This document shows, one piece after another, positions 24,156-32,293 of a stretch of 32,597 nt of DNA. The notes under the pieces were generated by a model. The model was not told where the DNA came from. It did not search any database and saw only the letters and a program-made list of their open reading frames with translations. Source of the DNA: a bacterium (GTDB lineage Bacteria > Zixibacteria > MSB-5A5 > GN15 > FEB-12). Within the stretch, counting starts at the first letter, position 1. Every line of letters starts with the position of its first letter. The position numbers and the translations under genes were made by a program. The DNA is taken from contig JAAERE010000082.1 in assembly GCA_024230675.1 (NCBI GenBank), forward strand, positions 1 to 32,597. The letters run 5' to 3'.

Positions 24156-25930
24156 CACCAGCCCCACAATGAGCTAAACAGTGATTCGACAAGGAACGTG
24201 ACGCCCGAGAACAGTCGCAGCGCCGCTCCCCGTGATTGACCGCGCGTAAGGGAGTTGTTCAGAAAATCGTCGTCAAGGGCGTATTGGAAATCAGGGTCGA
24301 TTATCGCAGCCACCGCCGGAGACGCGGTCTCGTACTTGATTCGGTGACGACCCGAGGTCGGGTTCAGGACCGTATCAATCACGGTTCCATCCAGGAGCAC
24401 AACTCGAAAACCGACGGGGAAGCCGAGCGGGTGTTGGGCCAGATAGTCGATCGAAGCTTTCCATACGAGCGAGTCACCTTCTTCGCTCTGCAAAGAGTCA
24501 GCGTCAGTTTGAACGTTTTCCGTCCTCAGCGAAATAATCGCGAAGTCGGTATCCCGATTGTGGTCGAGGATTGTGCGCGCGTCCCCCCCATCTTCCTCGG
24601 GAAGGTACTTTGTCGCCAGTCGCGCGAAATCTTCTGTCTCCGGAACGGCATATTTGAAGGAGTCTGCGTATTCTCTCCAGAACGAGGCCTCCCCCTCATC
24701 ACCCATCAGGGCCGTAAGGGTTTGGACTATCAAAGTACCCTTGCTGTATATGGTCCGGTAGTACGTTGCCTGGTCGAAGTAGTCCTCCCCACGACGAGTT
24801 ATCGGGTCCGTGGACATATACGAACTGGCTGTAGCTCGATGCTGCATCAGATGGTTGGCGGTCATGCCGAACGCGTTAAGTAAGTTGGGCTCTCCCTGCG
24901 CACGGCGGCGCCCAATCTTCAGGCTGAAATACTCTGTCACAGACTCGTCGAGCCACGGTGTGCCCGCCTGGCTGCTGTTAACTATGCCGTAGAACCATTG
25001 ATGGACGACTTCGTGTACAATCATACTGGCGTAGAAGCCGGTGCGTACGGTGCGCGAAGGCGTCGAGGCCAGAATCATGCGGGGTTGCTCCAGCCCACCG
25101 CCCTCACTGAGTCCGCCGATCACAATTATCAGCTCATCAAACGGATAGACCAGGACAGAGTCGGACATATAGACCAACGCCGCCGTGGCCGCTGCCCGAA
25201 CCGTATCGACCATGAAGCTATCGTGTTCCCGATAATATAGCTTCAGCGCCGTGCCGGAGACGTCGGTCGAGTCAAGCTGGTAACCGGTAGCAAACTGTAA
25301 CGGTGCTCCCGAGGCGGCTTCCATTCCAATGCGAGTCACGCTCCGGCCTTCAACCGTTTCCGTAGTAACGACGCCCGGGGCGATCAGTTGCAGTGAGTCC
25401 GGATAGACGATCCTGGCCTCGATGTCCGCCAGGTCCGCTGTTGGTTCCAGAAACTTGCGATAGGCAACCTCTTGCCAACCGCTCTCGCGCCAGGGGGCCG
25501 GGACCGGAAACCACTCTGCCAGTGTAAATTGACTTTCGCCGTATCCCAGTCGGGAGTTGGCTTTCGAAAGATACGTCGTGAACCAGATCGTGGCGTCGAT
25601 GGCCTCCCCGGGGGCCACCGGGTTGCTCAACGGCACAATCAGATTGGTGCTTTCGATGGTGATCTTCGAAGTTGGATCATCATCCCCGGCTCGTACCGAA
25701 TCGATCTTGATACCGCACGAGCTATCTTCACGACAGAATAAGTTGGGGTAAAGCTGAAACCGAAGCTCCGTCAATACGAGTTTTCGGGCGCCGGGCTCAT
25801 ACAGAATGCTGCCGGAGATAGACCGAGTCTGCGGGTCGAAAGCGGCGTCGACCACCAGGCGATCGCGGGCCTCGATTGTCGCCGAAGCTACTAGAATGAT
25901 GAGAAGACCGCTAAGCCATCTTATTCTCAA
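24155..25930 (-). CDS. Exported M1-family-like zinc metallopeptidase
   Basis: This 591-residue protein is predicted to act as an aminopeptidase-like zinc enzyme outside the cytoplasm. It has a signal peptide (MRIRWLSGLLIILVASATIEA) and a beta-rich M1 N-terminal domain. The gluzincin core follows: the GGLEQP motif (the family's GAMEN/GGMEYP element) precedes H306-E307-x-x-H310 (HEVVHQWF), with E329 in WLDESVTEYF giving HExxH-x18-E exactly. All three zinc ligands and the general base are therefore present. The start is TTG, with AGG and a GGGGA run upstream, overlapping the FAH-family gene by 20 bases. It ends in TGATG with the membrane-protein gene. The function on peptides is inferred; substrate is unknown. 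Confidence 0.9.
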   Translation of the reverse strand: MRIRWLSGLLIILVASATIEARDRLVVDAAFDPQTRSISGSILYEPGARKLVLTELRFQLYPNLFCREDSSCGIKIDSVRAGDDDPTSKITIESTNLIVPLSNPVAPGEAIDATIWFTTYLSKANSRLGYGESQFTLAEWFPVPAPWRESGWQEVAYRKFLEPTADLADIEARIVYPDSLQLIAPGVVTTETVEGRSVTRIGMEAASGAPLQFATGYQLDSTDVSGTALKLYYREHDSFMVDTVRAAATAALVYMSDSVLVYPFDELIIVIGGLSEGGGLEQPRMILASTPSRTVRTGFYASMIVHEVVHQWFYGIVNSSQAGTPWLDESVTEYFSLKIGRRRAQGEPNLLNAFGMTANHLMQHRATASSYMSTDPITRRGEDYFDQATYYRTIYSKGTLIVQTLTALMGDEGEASFWREYADSFKYAVPETEDFARLATKYLPEEDGGDARTILDHNRDTDFAIISLRTENVQTDADSLQSEEGDSLVWKASIDYLAQHPLGFPVGFRVVLLDGTVIDTVLNPTSGRHRIKYETASPAVAAIIDPDFQYALDDDFLNNSLTRGQSRGAALRLFSGVTFLVESLFSSLWGW

Positions 25931-26681
25931 GAGTACCTATCCCCTTTACACGTACGTCAATGGTGTCGCCGGATTTCATCGGTGCAATACCTGCCGGCGT
26001 GCCGGTTGATATCAAGTCTCCCGGGTTCAGCGTCATGATCCTGGAAATATAGCTTATCAGATAGGGAATATCAAAAATCATCAGCGAAGTACGCCCCGAC
26101 TGTTTGACAACGCCGTTGTGGACGCCCTCAACCAGCACGTCCCGATAGTCCAGCTCCGGCACGATCCACGGACCTACCGGGCAGAAAGTGTCAAATCCTT
26201 TTGCCCGTGACCACTGACCGTCTTTTTTCTGAAGGTCCCTGGCGGTGACGTCGTTGACGCAGGTAAACCCGAAGATGTACTCATCGGCGTTTTCAGCAGC
26301 CACGTTACGGGCGGTCTTACCAATGACAACACCGAGCTCGGCTTCATAGTCAACCCGTTCTGACTCTTCCGGATGTACGATCCTCTGCCCCGGACCGATT
26401 ATCGAAGACGGGGGTTTGAGAAAGACCAGCGGCCTTTCCGGCGCGTTGTCGGCCGAATGCGACGCCTCGACGTGGGCGTGATAATTAAGGCCGATGCACA
26501 CGATCTTGGAGGGCTCAACTGGAGCCAGAAGACCCACCGATTCTAACGGCTCTACTTGAGTTACAAAATCGCCCCCCAACCAGACAGGGCCGCTGATCGG
26601 TCGCACCAGGTTGTCTTCAATAATGCCATAGCAGCCGTCAGGATGGCCCAGGCTTTCAAAACGCACGTACTTTCTGGTCAT
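25911..26681 (-). CDS. Fumarylacetoacetate hydrolase (FAH) family protein
   Basis: This 256-residue enzyme belongs to the FAH superfamily, which hydrolyses or decarboxylates beta-diketo or oxo acids with a divalent metal. The metal ligands E113 and E115 are in DYEAELGVVIG and D144 is in CVNDVTARD. The conserved lysine region RAKGFDTFCPVGP and the STGTPAGI loop confirm the family, and the N-terminal part matches the FahA-like cap. Fumarylpyruvate hydrolase, oxaloacetate decarboxylase (FAHD1-like) or 5-oxopent-3-ene decarboxylase/isomerase activity is possible, so no symbol is given. ATG 26681 overlaps the upstream deacetylase stop (ATGA). The longer frame upstream lies over that gene. Its 3' end overlaps the peptidase start by 20 bases. 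Confidence 0.92.
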   Translation of the reverse strand: MTRKYVRFESLGHPDGCYGIIEDNLVRPISGPVWLGGDFVTQVEPLESVGLLAPVEPSKIVCIGLNYHAHVEASHSADNAPERPLVFLKPPSSIIGPGQRIVHPEESERVDYEAELGVVIGKTARNVAAENADEYIFGFTCVNDVTARDLQKKDGQWSRAKGFDTFCPVGPWIVPELDYRDVLVEGVHNGVVKQSGRTSLMIFDIPYLISYISRIMTLNPGDLISTGTPAGIAPMKSGDTIDVRVKGIGTLENKMA

Positions 26682-27616
26682 TGTCCAGCTATTCCCTTTA
26701 TATAATTGCAGATTGATTCGCGATTGGCTTCGGGATTGTAACCGCCTTCCATAATCGATACCACTCGTCCTTTGCACACGTCTTCGGCGGTTTCCCGGAG
26801 TATTCTTCCGACAGAGTTGAAACCGACGCCCGTCAGATCGAGTCCGCCCAGCGGATCCAGGGCGTGACCGTCGAACCCGGCCGACACCAGAACGATATCC
26901 GGATGGAACTGACGCAGCGACGGCGCGACCTCGTTTTCGAAAAGACTGATGAATTCGCTATCGGCCGTGCCGACTGCAAGCGGATAGTTGACCGTGAAGC
27001 CCTCACCGCCGTCCGCCCCTCTCTCAGTGCGAAGTCCGGTCCCGGGATAAAGCGGGTGCTGATGACTGGACAGGTAGAGTACATTTGCTCGATCATAGAA
27101 CAAATCCTGTGTGCCATTGCCGTGGTGCACATCGAAATCGACGATTGCCACTCGGTCAACTCCAAATCTATCCAGAGCGTACTGAGCTGCCACCGCCACA
27201 TGATTCACCAGACAGAACCCCATAGCCTGCTCCCGTCCGGCGTGGTGGCCGGGAGGTCGGCCGAGCACAAACGAACGGGCAGGTCCTTCGCCAAAAGCAG
27301 CCTCAACCGCCGACAAGAGCGACCAGGTCATATCACAGGAGGCATCAAACGAGGACGAGGTCTGGAAAGTCTCTTCGTCGTGCCGCTGATCTTCACCCGG
27401 GTAATTGGCCAGCCGATCGATATAGGCTTCAGAGTGCACCTGGCTTAACAGGCCGCAATTGTATTCGGAGGTGTTCAGAGGAGTGATCAACGCCTGGTAT
27501 TCTGGCTCCTGGAGGGCCGAAATAGCGGCGGCAAGCCGTTCATGGCTTTCCTGATGACCCGGCGGTGCCGGATGTTTGCTGGGGGCGGAGGCAATAGCTA
27601 ATCCAATCGGATCCAT
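26678..27616 (-). CDS. Histone-deacetylase-family zinc amidohydrolase (AcuC/HDAC-like)
   Basis: This 312-residue arginase/deacetylase-fold enzyme removes acyl groups from amines or lysines. Visible motifs: HPAPPGHQESHERL (N-terminal), RPPGHHA (tandem catalytic histidines H124 and H125), IVDFDVHHGNGTQ (zinc ligands D162 and H164), GFDGHALDPLGGL (D249, third ligand) and EGGYN (Y293 transition-state tyrosine). Bacterial relatives include acetoin utilization AcuC and acetylpolyamine amidohydrolases. The context here gives no acetoin gene. There is no Shine-Dalgarno sequence before ATG 27616, but TTGACC-17-TTAATT lies just upstream, so it may be a leaderless start and the first gene of the coupled cluster down to lptD. 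Substrate unknown. Confidence 0.95.
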   Translation of the reverse strand: MDPIGLAIASAPSKHPAPPGHQESHERLAAAISALQEPEYQALITPLNTSEYNCGLLSQVHSEAYIDRLANYPGEDQRHDEETFQTSSSFDASCDMTWSLLSAVEAAFGEGPARSFVLGRPPGHHAGREQAMGFCLVNHVAVAAQYALDRFGVDRVAIVDFDVHHGNGTQDLFYDRANVLYLSSHQHPLYPGTGLRTERGADGGEGFTVNYPLAVGTADSEFISLFENEVAPSLRQFHPDIVLVSAGFDGHALDPLGGLDLTGVGFNSVGRILRETAEDVCKGRVVSIMEGGYNPEANRESICNYIKGIAGQ

Positions 27617-27623
27617 GGGTTTG

Positions 27624-27652
27624 AATTAACGTATCGACAGAGCGGCGGTCAA
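27624..27652 (-). promoter_or_regulatory. Candidate promoter at the head of the deacetylase cluster
   Basis: The 43-base gap after the MATE gene contains TTGACC (27647-27652, five of six -35 bases), a 17-base spacer and TTAATT (27624-27629, three of six -10 bases), seven bases before the ATG. This places the transcript start close to the start codon, as in leaderless mRNAs. The weak -10 makes this tentative. Confidence 0.3.
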
Positions 27653-27659
27653 TAGATTA

Positions 27660-29027
27660 TCACACCTTCTTGGTCTTCCAGCGACCGAGGCTGAACCAGT
27701 ACGCCAGAACCAGAGCCTTGAAGCCGGTGGTGATCGTAAGCGTCCACCAGATGCCCTCGATGCCCCAGTCCAGCTCAAAAGCAAGGTACCAGGCCAGAGG
27801 GATGCGGGCGATGGAACCGGGCAACATAACCACCATCGGCGGGATTGTATCCCCGGCCCCGGAGAAAGCACCTTCGAGAATAATCTCCACTGCCATAGCG
27901 AACTGTGACAGCCCCAGGATTATCAGGTACCCAACTGCAATCTCAAGCACAGCCGGTTCTTCGGTAAAGACCGATGCTATGGCTGTCGGGAAGGCAATAA
28001 ACAGAAAGCCGAACACCAGGGTTATGCCGATCCCCAGTCCCGTAGCGCCCCAGGCGCATCGAGCCGCCCGTCCCGGCTTGCCGGCCCCCAGGTTCTGCCC
28101 CACCATTGTGGATGCCGCCAAAGAAAAGCCGTAGCAGGTCAAGTATGAAAAGGACTCCATGCGATTGCCGATCCCCATGGCAGCTCCGGCGGTCTCACCA
28201 AACTCATGGACGAAGCCTATCAGGAACCAGTATACAACGACAAAAGCCAACTGCTGGCTGGCGATTGGCAGTCCGATTCGAGAAATATGCAACATGCCGG
28301 AGAGGTCAGGCTCCCATTGCAGCAGTTTTTTGACCCGGTATCCCAATTTGCCGCGCAACATGCTACGGAAAATGAGAACCGTACCAACCGCTATCGATAT
28401 GGTAGTGGCAATGCTGGCACCAGGCACGCCCAGGGCAGGTATTGGCCCATAGCCAAAGATCAACAACGGGTCCAGCACCAGATTGAGCAAAACGACTAAA
28501 ATCCCAACTTTCGTAGGCGTCCGTGTGTCACCGGAAGCTCTGAATATCGCGAACGCCGTCTCGTTCAGGAACAGCATGACGCAACTCAGGAAGAAAATCC
28601 GCAAATAAGGTACCGCGTGCGCCTGGGTGGCGGGACCAACTTTCATGAAATCCATGAAGCCCGGGGTCAGAAAGTACCCGCTTATCGTCACCGCGGCCGC
28701 AACGAACACCGCGAGATACATCGCCTGTCTGATGTAATGAACCGCACGATCGGGGTTTCCCGCTCCCACGTGGCGGGAGACAAGGGCGGTGATTCCGATA
28801 CTTATCAGCGACACCGCCGAAAAGATCGTCCAGATGATGACCATTGAAGAGGTCACCGCGTCCTGAGCCGAGGCGCCAAGTTTGCCGACCCAGTAGAAAT
28901 CGACTACGGACAGGAGGATCTCCATAGCCATGCCTGCAACCACCGGTAGGGCAAGTGATAGAACCGTGCGGGCGATCGGTCCCGAAACGACTTTGTCGGA
29001 ATGCGAGTCAGGAAGGTTGTTGGTCAC
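27660..29027 (-). CDS. MATE-family multidrug/sodium antiporter
   Basis: This 455-residue polytopic protein has about twelve hydrophobic helices in two homologous halves, as in NorM and DinF. Characteristic stretches are GPIARTVLSLALPVVAGMAMEILLSVVDFYWVGKLGA at the start (with the proline of the first helix) and the second-half repeat HISRIGLPIASQQLAFVVVYWFLIG. MATE pumps export cationic drugs or other compounds using a Na+ or H+ gradient. The start is GTG at 29027 with GGAG two bases upstream, an unusually short spacing. The next gene starts 43 bases after the stop. Substrate cannot be read from the sequence. Confidence 0.94.
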   Translation of the reverse strand: MTNNLPDSHSDKVVSGPIARTVLSLALPVVAGMAMEILLSVVDFYWVGKLGASAQDAVTSSMVIIWTIFSAVSLISIGITALVSRHVGAGNPDRAVHYIRQAMYLAVFVAAAVTISGYFLTPGFMDFMKVGPATQAHAVPYLRIFFLSCVMLFLNETAFAIFRASGDTRTPTKVGILVVLLNLVLDPLLIFGYGPIPALGVPGASIATTISIAVGTVLIFRSMLRGKLGYRVKKLLQWEPDLSGMLHISRIGLPIASQQLAFVVVYWFLIGFVHEFGETAGAAMGIGNRMESFSYLTCYGFSLAASTMVGQNLGAGKPGRAARCAWGATGLGIGITLVFGFLFIAFPTAIASVFTEEPAVLEIAVGYLIILGLSQFAMAVEIILEGAFSGAGDTIPPMVVMLPGSIARIPLAWYLAFELDWGIEGIWWTLTITTGFKALVLAYWFSLGRWKTKKV

Positions 29028-29067
29028 CGCTCCAAAGTATCCTTAAGCAGAAGCCCGGCCGGAAACA

Positions 29068-29125
29068 GGGCAGAGTTGCCCGCTTACGGTACGAACGGCG
29101 CAAGCCCCGAACAAGGAAAATCGGG
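29068..29125 (-). other. Two hairpins in the gap upstream of the MATE gene
   Basis: The 135-base gap between the M2-like gene and the MATE gene has two short stems: CCCGA/TCGGG (29106-29110 with 29121-29125) and GGGCA/TGCCC (29068-29072 with 29077-29081). A CCGGCCGG palindrome lies nearby (29055-29062). No good U-run follows either stem, so neither is a clear terminator. They could be a regulatory leader or a weak attenuator for the efflux pump. Confidence 0.35.
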
Positions 29126-29154
29126 TAGGTAACCGGGGGATGTGATTCTGTCAA
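29126..29154 (-). promoter_or_regulatory. Candidate -35 element for the MATE gene
   Basis: A perfect TTGACA (29149-29154) lies 9 bases after the M2-like stop. The hexamer 17 bases downstream is TACCTA (29126-29131), a poor -10. If this is the promoter, the mRNA leader would be about 100 bases and include both hairpins. Confidence 0.25.
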
Positions 29155-29162
29155 CGGGACTG

Positions 29163-30746
29163 CTACTCTCCTGGCAGGTACGCCGGCGAAGGTGGTTCGC
29201 CGGTGCCGCGTTCCACCAACTCCTGCCAGGGATAGCGGCCTCCGAACCGGAAATAGTTGTGTACCAGGAACGAACGGACTTCCGGATTGCCGACCACTCC
29301 CCCGTACTGTCCCTTCAGATATGCCAGGGTCTGGGCAGCGATGACCTCGGCCTGCAGCGAGTCCCGATAGCCCAGAGGGCTGTGGACAAACGACTCACTC
29401 ACGGCCCAAGGCTGGAGGTCTTCGTTGATTGGCAGCATAGCGTAGGTTTCAAACAGGTCCCACCAGAGGGTGTTCAGGTTGGTGTTTGGATTGCGATAGG
29501 CCTCGTACTCGAACATGGCATAGGTAAGCAATAGGCGCTGTTTCAATAACTCATGGGCTCGCTTTGCCCGGACCGCGCGAATAGTGAGATTCTCCGGAAC
29601 TCGGGCATAGGTGCGCAACCAGTCCGGTTGGAGACAAAGGTCCTCGAAAAACCTGCCGATACCAGCCGACCAGGCCGATTCAAGTTTTCTGCCGAGCAGG
29701 TTTGGCTCCTGGGAGGTCTCGGCTGTGTGGAGGGCCGCGCCGGTGGCTCTCAGAAGGTTCTGCATCGATCGCAAGCCATCGGTCAAGTTGCATACCACGC
29801 GAATATCGTGAGGGGCGCTGACCACGATTGTCTCGGCTCTTCCCGGTGAGGTGCTATCGCCCACATTGAGGAAGAAGATGGGGCTGTTGTCCAGGTCGAA
29901 TCCCATTTCGCCAAGGCTTCGCTTTAGAAACCTAATCTGGGAATCGGCCGGAAAATACGGGTCAAGCTCACGCCAGGTTTCTGCAGCAGAGTATCCCCAG
30001 TCCCATATCTCGAAGGCCGGCTCTCGAAAACTGTCTCGCAGGTCGCCAAGTAACCGCTGGTATTCTGGCCGGGAGACCGAGTCTACTCGGCTGACCAGGG
30101 TCAGATAGTCCGACGAGCCAACCTTCCGGGCGCTCTCGGTCAGAGCGAAGTAATTGTTATATCCGAACCGTTTCGCAGTCTGGTTTCTGAGCCGGAAGAG
30201 ACGTCCGACCTGGCCCGTAACCGTCTCGCCGGGCGAATTCAGCGCCCGGAATGCCAGTTCACGGTCGGAGCGGTTGCCGCTTCGTGCGACAAGAACATCC
30301 AGGTACTCTCGCTGAAGCATTTCACCGTTGAATTCATACTTGCCGAGACGGTGAAAGCTATCCAATGAGTCGAATGTGCCGTTCAGATTCCTGCTGTTGT
30401 TTACGTAGGCGTGAAGAACATCACCATAGACCAAATCAAAGCGCCGTCGATCGGCCTCGTCGCCAAGACGTCCTCCCCCGCTGCGCAGGGTGTTGAAAAC
30501 GAATTCATCGCTCGTAGCCGCCCGGCTCAGCGCCTCAAAGAACTCCAGCGAATCAGCACGGCCGCCGATAGCTTTCGCCCAGCGTTCCTGCCCCAGACGG
30601 TGATCCAACCAGTTGAGCTTAAGTTCCAGCGAGTCAAGAGTTGCCTCAATGTCTCCCCCCTGAGGCGTTCCGATGTCTCCTTTGCAGGAAAAAGTCGCCA
30701 GCCCCAGTAGTAAGACCAAAACTATGAAAGATCGGCTTGTGGCCAT
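29163..30746 (-). CDS. M2 (ACE-like) peptidase homologue lacking all zinc ligands, probable lipoprotein
   Basis: This 527-residue exported protein resembles bacterial M2 (angiotensin-converting-enzyme-like) dipeptidyl carboxypeptidases. Landmarks include a coiled N-terminal half, RVVCNLTDGLRSMQNLL before the active-site helix, LWWDLFETYAML (ACE EWWSLRLKY) and SFVHSPLGYRDS (ACE KFHIPSSVPYIRYF). The active-site helix reads R333-A-T-G-A337-ALH, where active enzymes have H-E-x-G-H. Using the HExxH-x23-E spacing of ACE, the third ligand falls on A361 (WSAGIG against FHEAIG). Both zinc histidines, the catalytic glutamate and the third zinc ligand are thus replaced, so the protein is predicted to be inactive as a zinc peptidase. 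The N-terminus (MATSRSFIVLVLLLGLATFS, then C21) is lipoprotein-like but not a textbook lipobox. The ATG follows the aroQ stop by one base. Confidence 0.75.
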   Translation of the reverse strand: MATSRSFIVLVLLLGLATFSCKGDIGTPQGGDIEATLDSLELKLNWLDHRLGQERWAKAIGGRADSLEFFEALSRAATSDEFVFNTLRSGGGRLGDEADRRRFDLVYGDVLHAYVNNSRNLNGTFDSLDSFHRLGKYEFNGEMLQREYLDVLVARSGNRSDRELAFRALNSPGETVTGQVGRLFRLRNQTAKRFGYNNYFALTESARKVGSSDYLTLVSRVDSVSRPEYQRLLGDLRDSFREPAFEIWDWGYSAAETWRELDPYFPADSQIRFLKRSLGEMGFDLDNSPIFFLNVGDSTSPGRAETIVVSAPHDIRVVCNLTDGLRSMQNLLRATGAALHTAETSQEPNLLGRKLESAWSAGIGRFFEDLCLQPDWLRTYARVPENLTIRAVRAKRAHELLKQRLLLTYAMFEYEAYRNPNTNLNTLWWDLFETYAMLPINEDLQPWAVSESFVHSPLGYRDSLQAEVIAAQTLAYLKGQYGGVVGNPEVRSFLVHNYFRFGGRYPWQELVERGTGEPPSPAYLPGE

Positions 30747-30747
30747 T

Positions 30748-31188
30748 TCAATTGTCCCCTTTATGCTCGACAAACCAGGTCAGGGCAGCGTGGTAGCTGT
30801 CGACGCCCAACCCGGAAATCTGTCCCACGCAGGCTCCGGCTATTACGGACTTCCTCCGGAATTCCTCCCGACCGTGGATGTTGCTGATGTGAACCTCGAT
30901 CGTCCGGACCCCTACCGACAACACGGCGTCGCGGATAGCCAGACTATAGTGAGTGAACGCGCCCGGATTGATGATCATGCCCGCCGCGTCTTTTCCCTCG
31001 TCCTGAATAAAATCGATGATCTGCCCTTCGTGATTGGACTGAAAAAGGACGAGATCTATACCGTCGGCGGAGGCTCTCTCCGTAAGTGCGGTGTTGATCT
31101 CTTCCAATGTGGCCCGACCGTAGATTCCCGGCTCCCGCGAACCAAGCAGGTTCAAGTTGGGACCGTTGACCACCAGTATCTTAGGCAT
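30748..31188 (-). CDS. aroQ: 3-dehydroquinate dehydratase, type II
   Basis: This is the third step of the shikimate pathway, converting 3-dehydroquinate to 3-dehydroshikimate through an enolate. The 146-residue type II subunit (dodecamer in known enzymes) shows the N-terminal ILVVNGPNLNLLGSREP, Y23 in GIYG (catalytic tyrosine on the flexible loop), QSNHEGQIIDFI, INPGAFTHYS (substrate-binding) and H100 in EVHISN followed by R111. All catalytic residues are present. GGGAGG lies five bases upstream of the ATG, and the start overlaps the aroB stop by 8 bases. Confidence 0.97.
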   Translation of the reverse strand: MPKILVVNGPNLNLLGSREPGIYGRATLEEINTALTERASADGIDLVLFQSNHEGQIIDFIQDEGKDAAGMIINPGAFTHYSLAIRDAVLSVGVRTIEVHISNIHGREEFRRKSVIAGACVGQISGLGVDSYHAALTWFVEHKGDN

Positions 31189-32293
31189 TCTTTCCTCCCA
31201 GAGCGCGATAGATCTTAATCATCGACTTCAGAGCAGCTTTGATCGACCGACGTTCGACATTGTCATAGATTATCGGCTTTCCAAGACGTTCCAGCAAGAC
31301 AAATCTCAGACCGTCGGCGCCTCGCTTCTTGTCAAGACTCAAGGCCCTGAATATCTGCTCGGCATCCAGTTTTCGGCGAGGAAGAAGGCGGATGTGGCGT
31401 TCCACCAGATCACGGTATCGCATCAAACCCTTCGAGCCGAATCCTTCGGCCTCTCCAAGGGTCAGTGCTGCCCACAGCCCAAGAATAACGGCCTCGCCGT
31501 GCAGAAGGCGTCCGAAACCAAGAGCCTTTTCGATTCCATGACCGAAAGTATGCCCCAGGTTCATGCACATTCGAGGTCCGTGCTCTCGCTCGTCTCGTGA
31601 CACAATATGCGTTTTTAGTTGCGCCGACCGACGGATCAGAGGTGTCAAGGCCCGCAAGTAGTAAAGGTTGTCCTGGTCGAGAAATCTCTCCAGCGCCGCT
31701 ACGTGTTTGGATCCGGCCAGGCCCGCACACTTGAGTATCTCCCCCAGTCCGGCTACCATATGGCGTGATTCGAGCGTGGCCAAATAGTTCACATCGGCAC
31801 AGACAAACTTCGGTGCCCAGAACGCACCGATAAGGTTTTTCCCCCGATCGTGATTGATGCCGGTCTTTCCGCCCAGCGAGGCGTCGACCATGCCCAACAG
31901 CGTAGTCGGTGCCGCCCCCCAGGGAATACCACGAAGCGTTGTAGCAGCTGCGTATCCAACCAGATCAGTGGTGACACCGCCCCCACAGGCCAGAATGAAA
32001 TCAGATCGCGCAATCCCGTGGTCCAGCAGAAAGTCGTAAATGGATGCCAGCGTGGTCAAGGATTTGGATTTCTCCCCTGCCGGTATGACCATCTCTCGGA
32101 CCCGGCGCGATTCAATATGGATAGCCTTGCGAAGCTGCCTGCCGTGTAGGGCAAAGAAATTGGCATCGTAGAACAGGAACAGTTTGTTCCTACCTGCCGC
32201 TCGACGGGTCATGCTATCCAGACGCGCGGACGATCCGGCGCCGATTTCAACCGGGTAGGATCCTCCGGAAGCGAGGACTTCAATTCCTCCCAT
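31181..32293 (-). CDS. aroB: 3-dehydroquinate synthase
   Basis: This NAD-dependent and metal-dependent enzyme makes 3-dehydroquinate from DAHP, the second shikimate step. The 370-residue protein has the NAD-binding GGGVTTDLVGYAAAT segment, PTTLLGMVDASLGGKTGIN, the metal-binding E in GLGEILKCA, H in NLGHTFGHGIEKA and H in LHGEAVILGL, all in the usual order. The ATG has GGAGG four or five bases upstream and overlaps the shikimate-kinase stop by 14 bases, so aroK, aroB and aroQ form one coupled transcript. Confidence 0.97.
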   Translation of the reverse strand: MGGIEVLASGGSYPVEIGAGSSARLDSMTRRAAGRNKLFLFYDANFFALHGRQLRKAIHIESRRVREMVIPAGEKSKSLTTLASIYDFLLDHGIARSDFILACGGGVTTDLVGYAAATTLRGIPWGAAPTTLLGMVDASLGGKTGINHDRGKNLIGAFWAPKFVCADVNYLATLESRHMVAGLGEILKCAGLAGSKHVAALERFLDQDNLYYLRALTPLIRRSAQLKTHIVSRDEREHGPRMCMNLGHTFGHGIEKALGFGRLLHGEAVILGLWAALTLGEAEGFGSKGLMRYRDLVERHIRLLPRRKLDAEQIFRALSLDKKRGADGLRFVLLERLGKPIIYDNVERRSIKAALKSMIKIYRALGGKNA

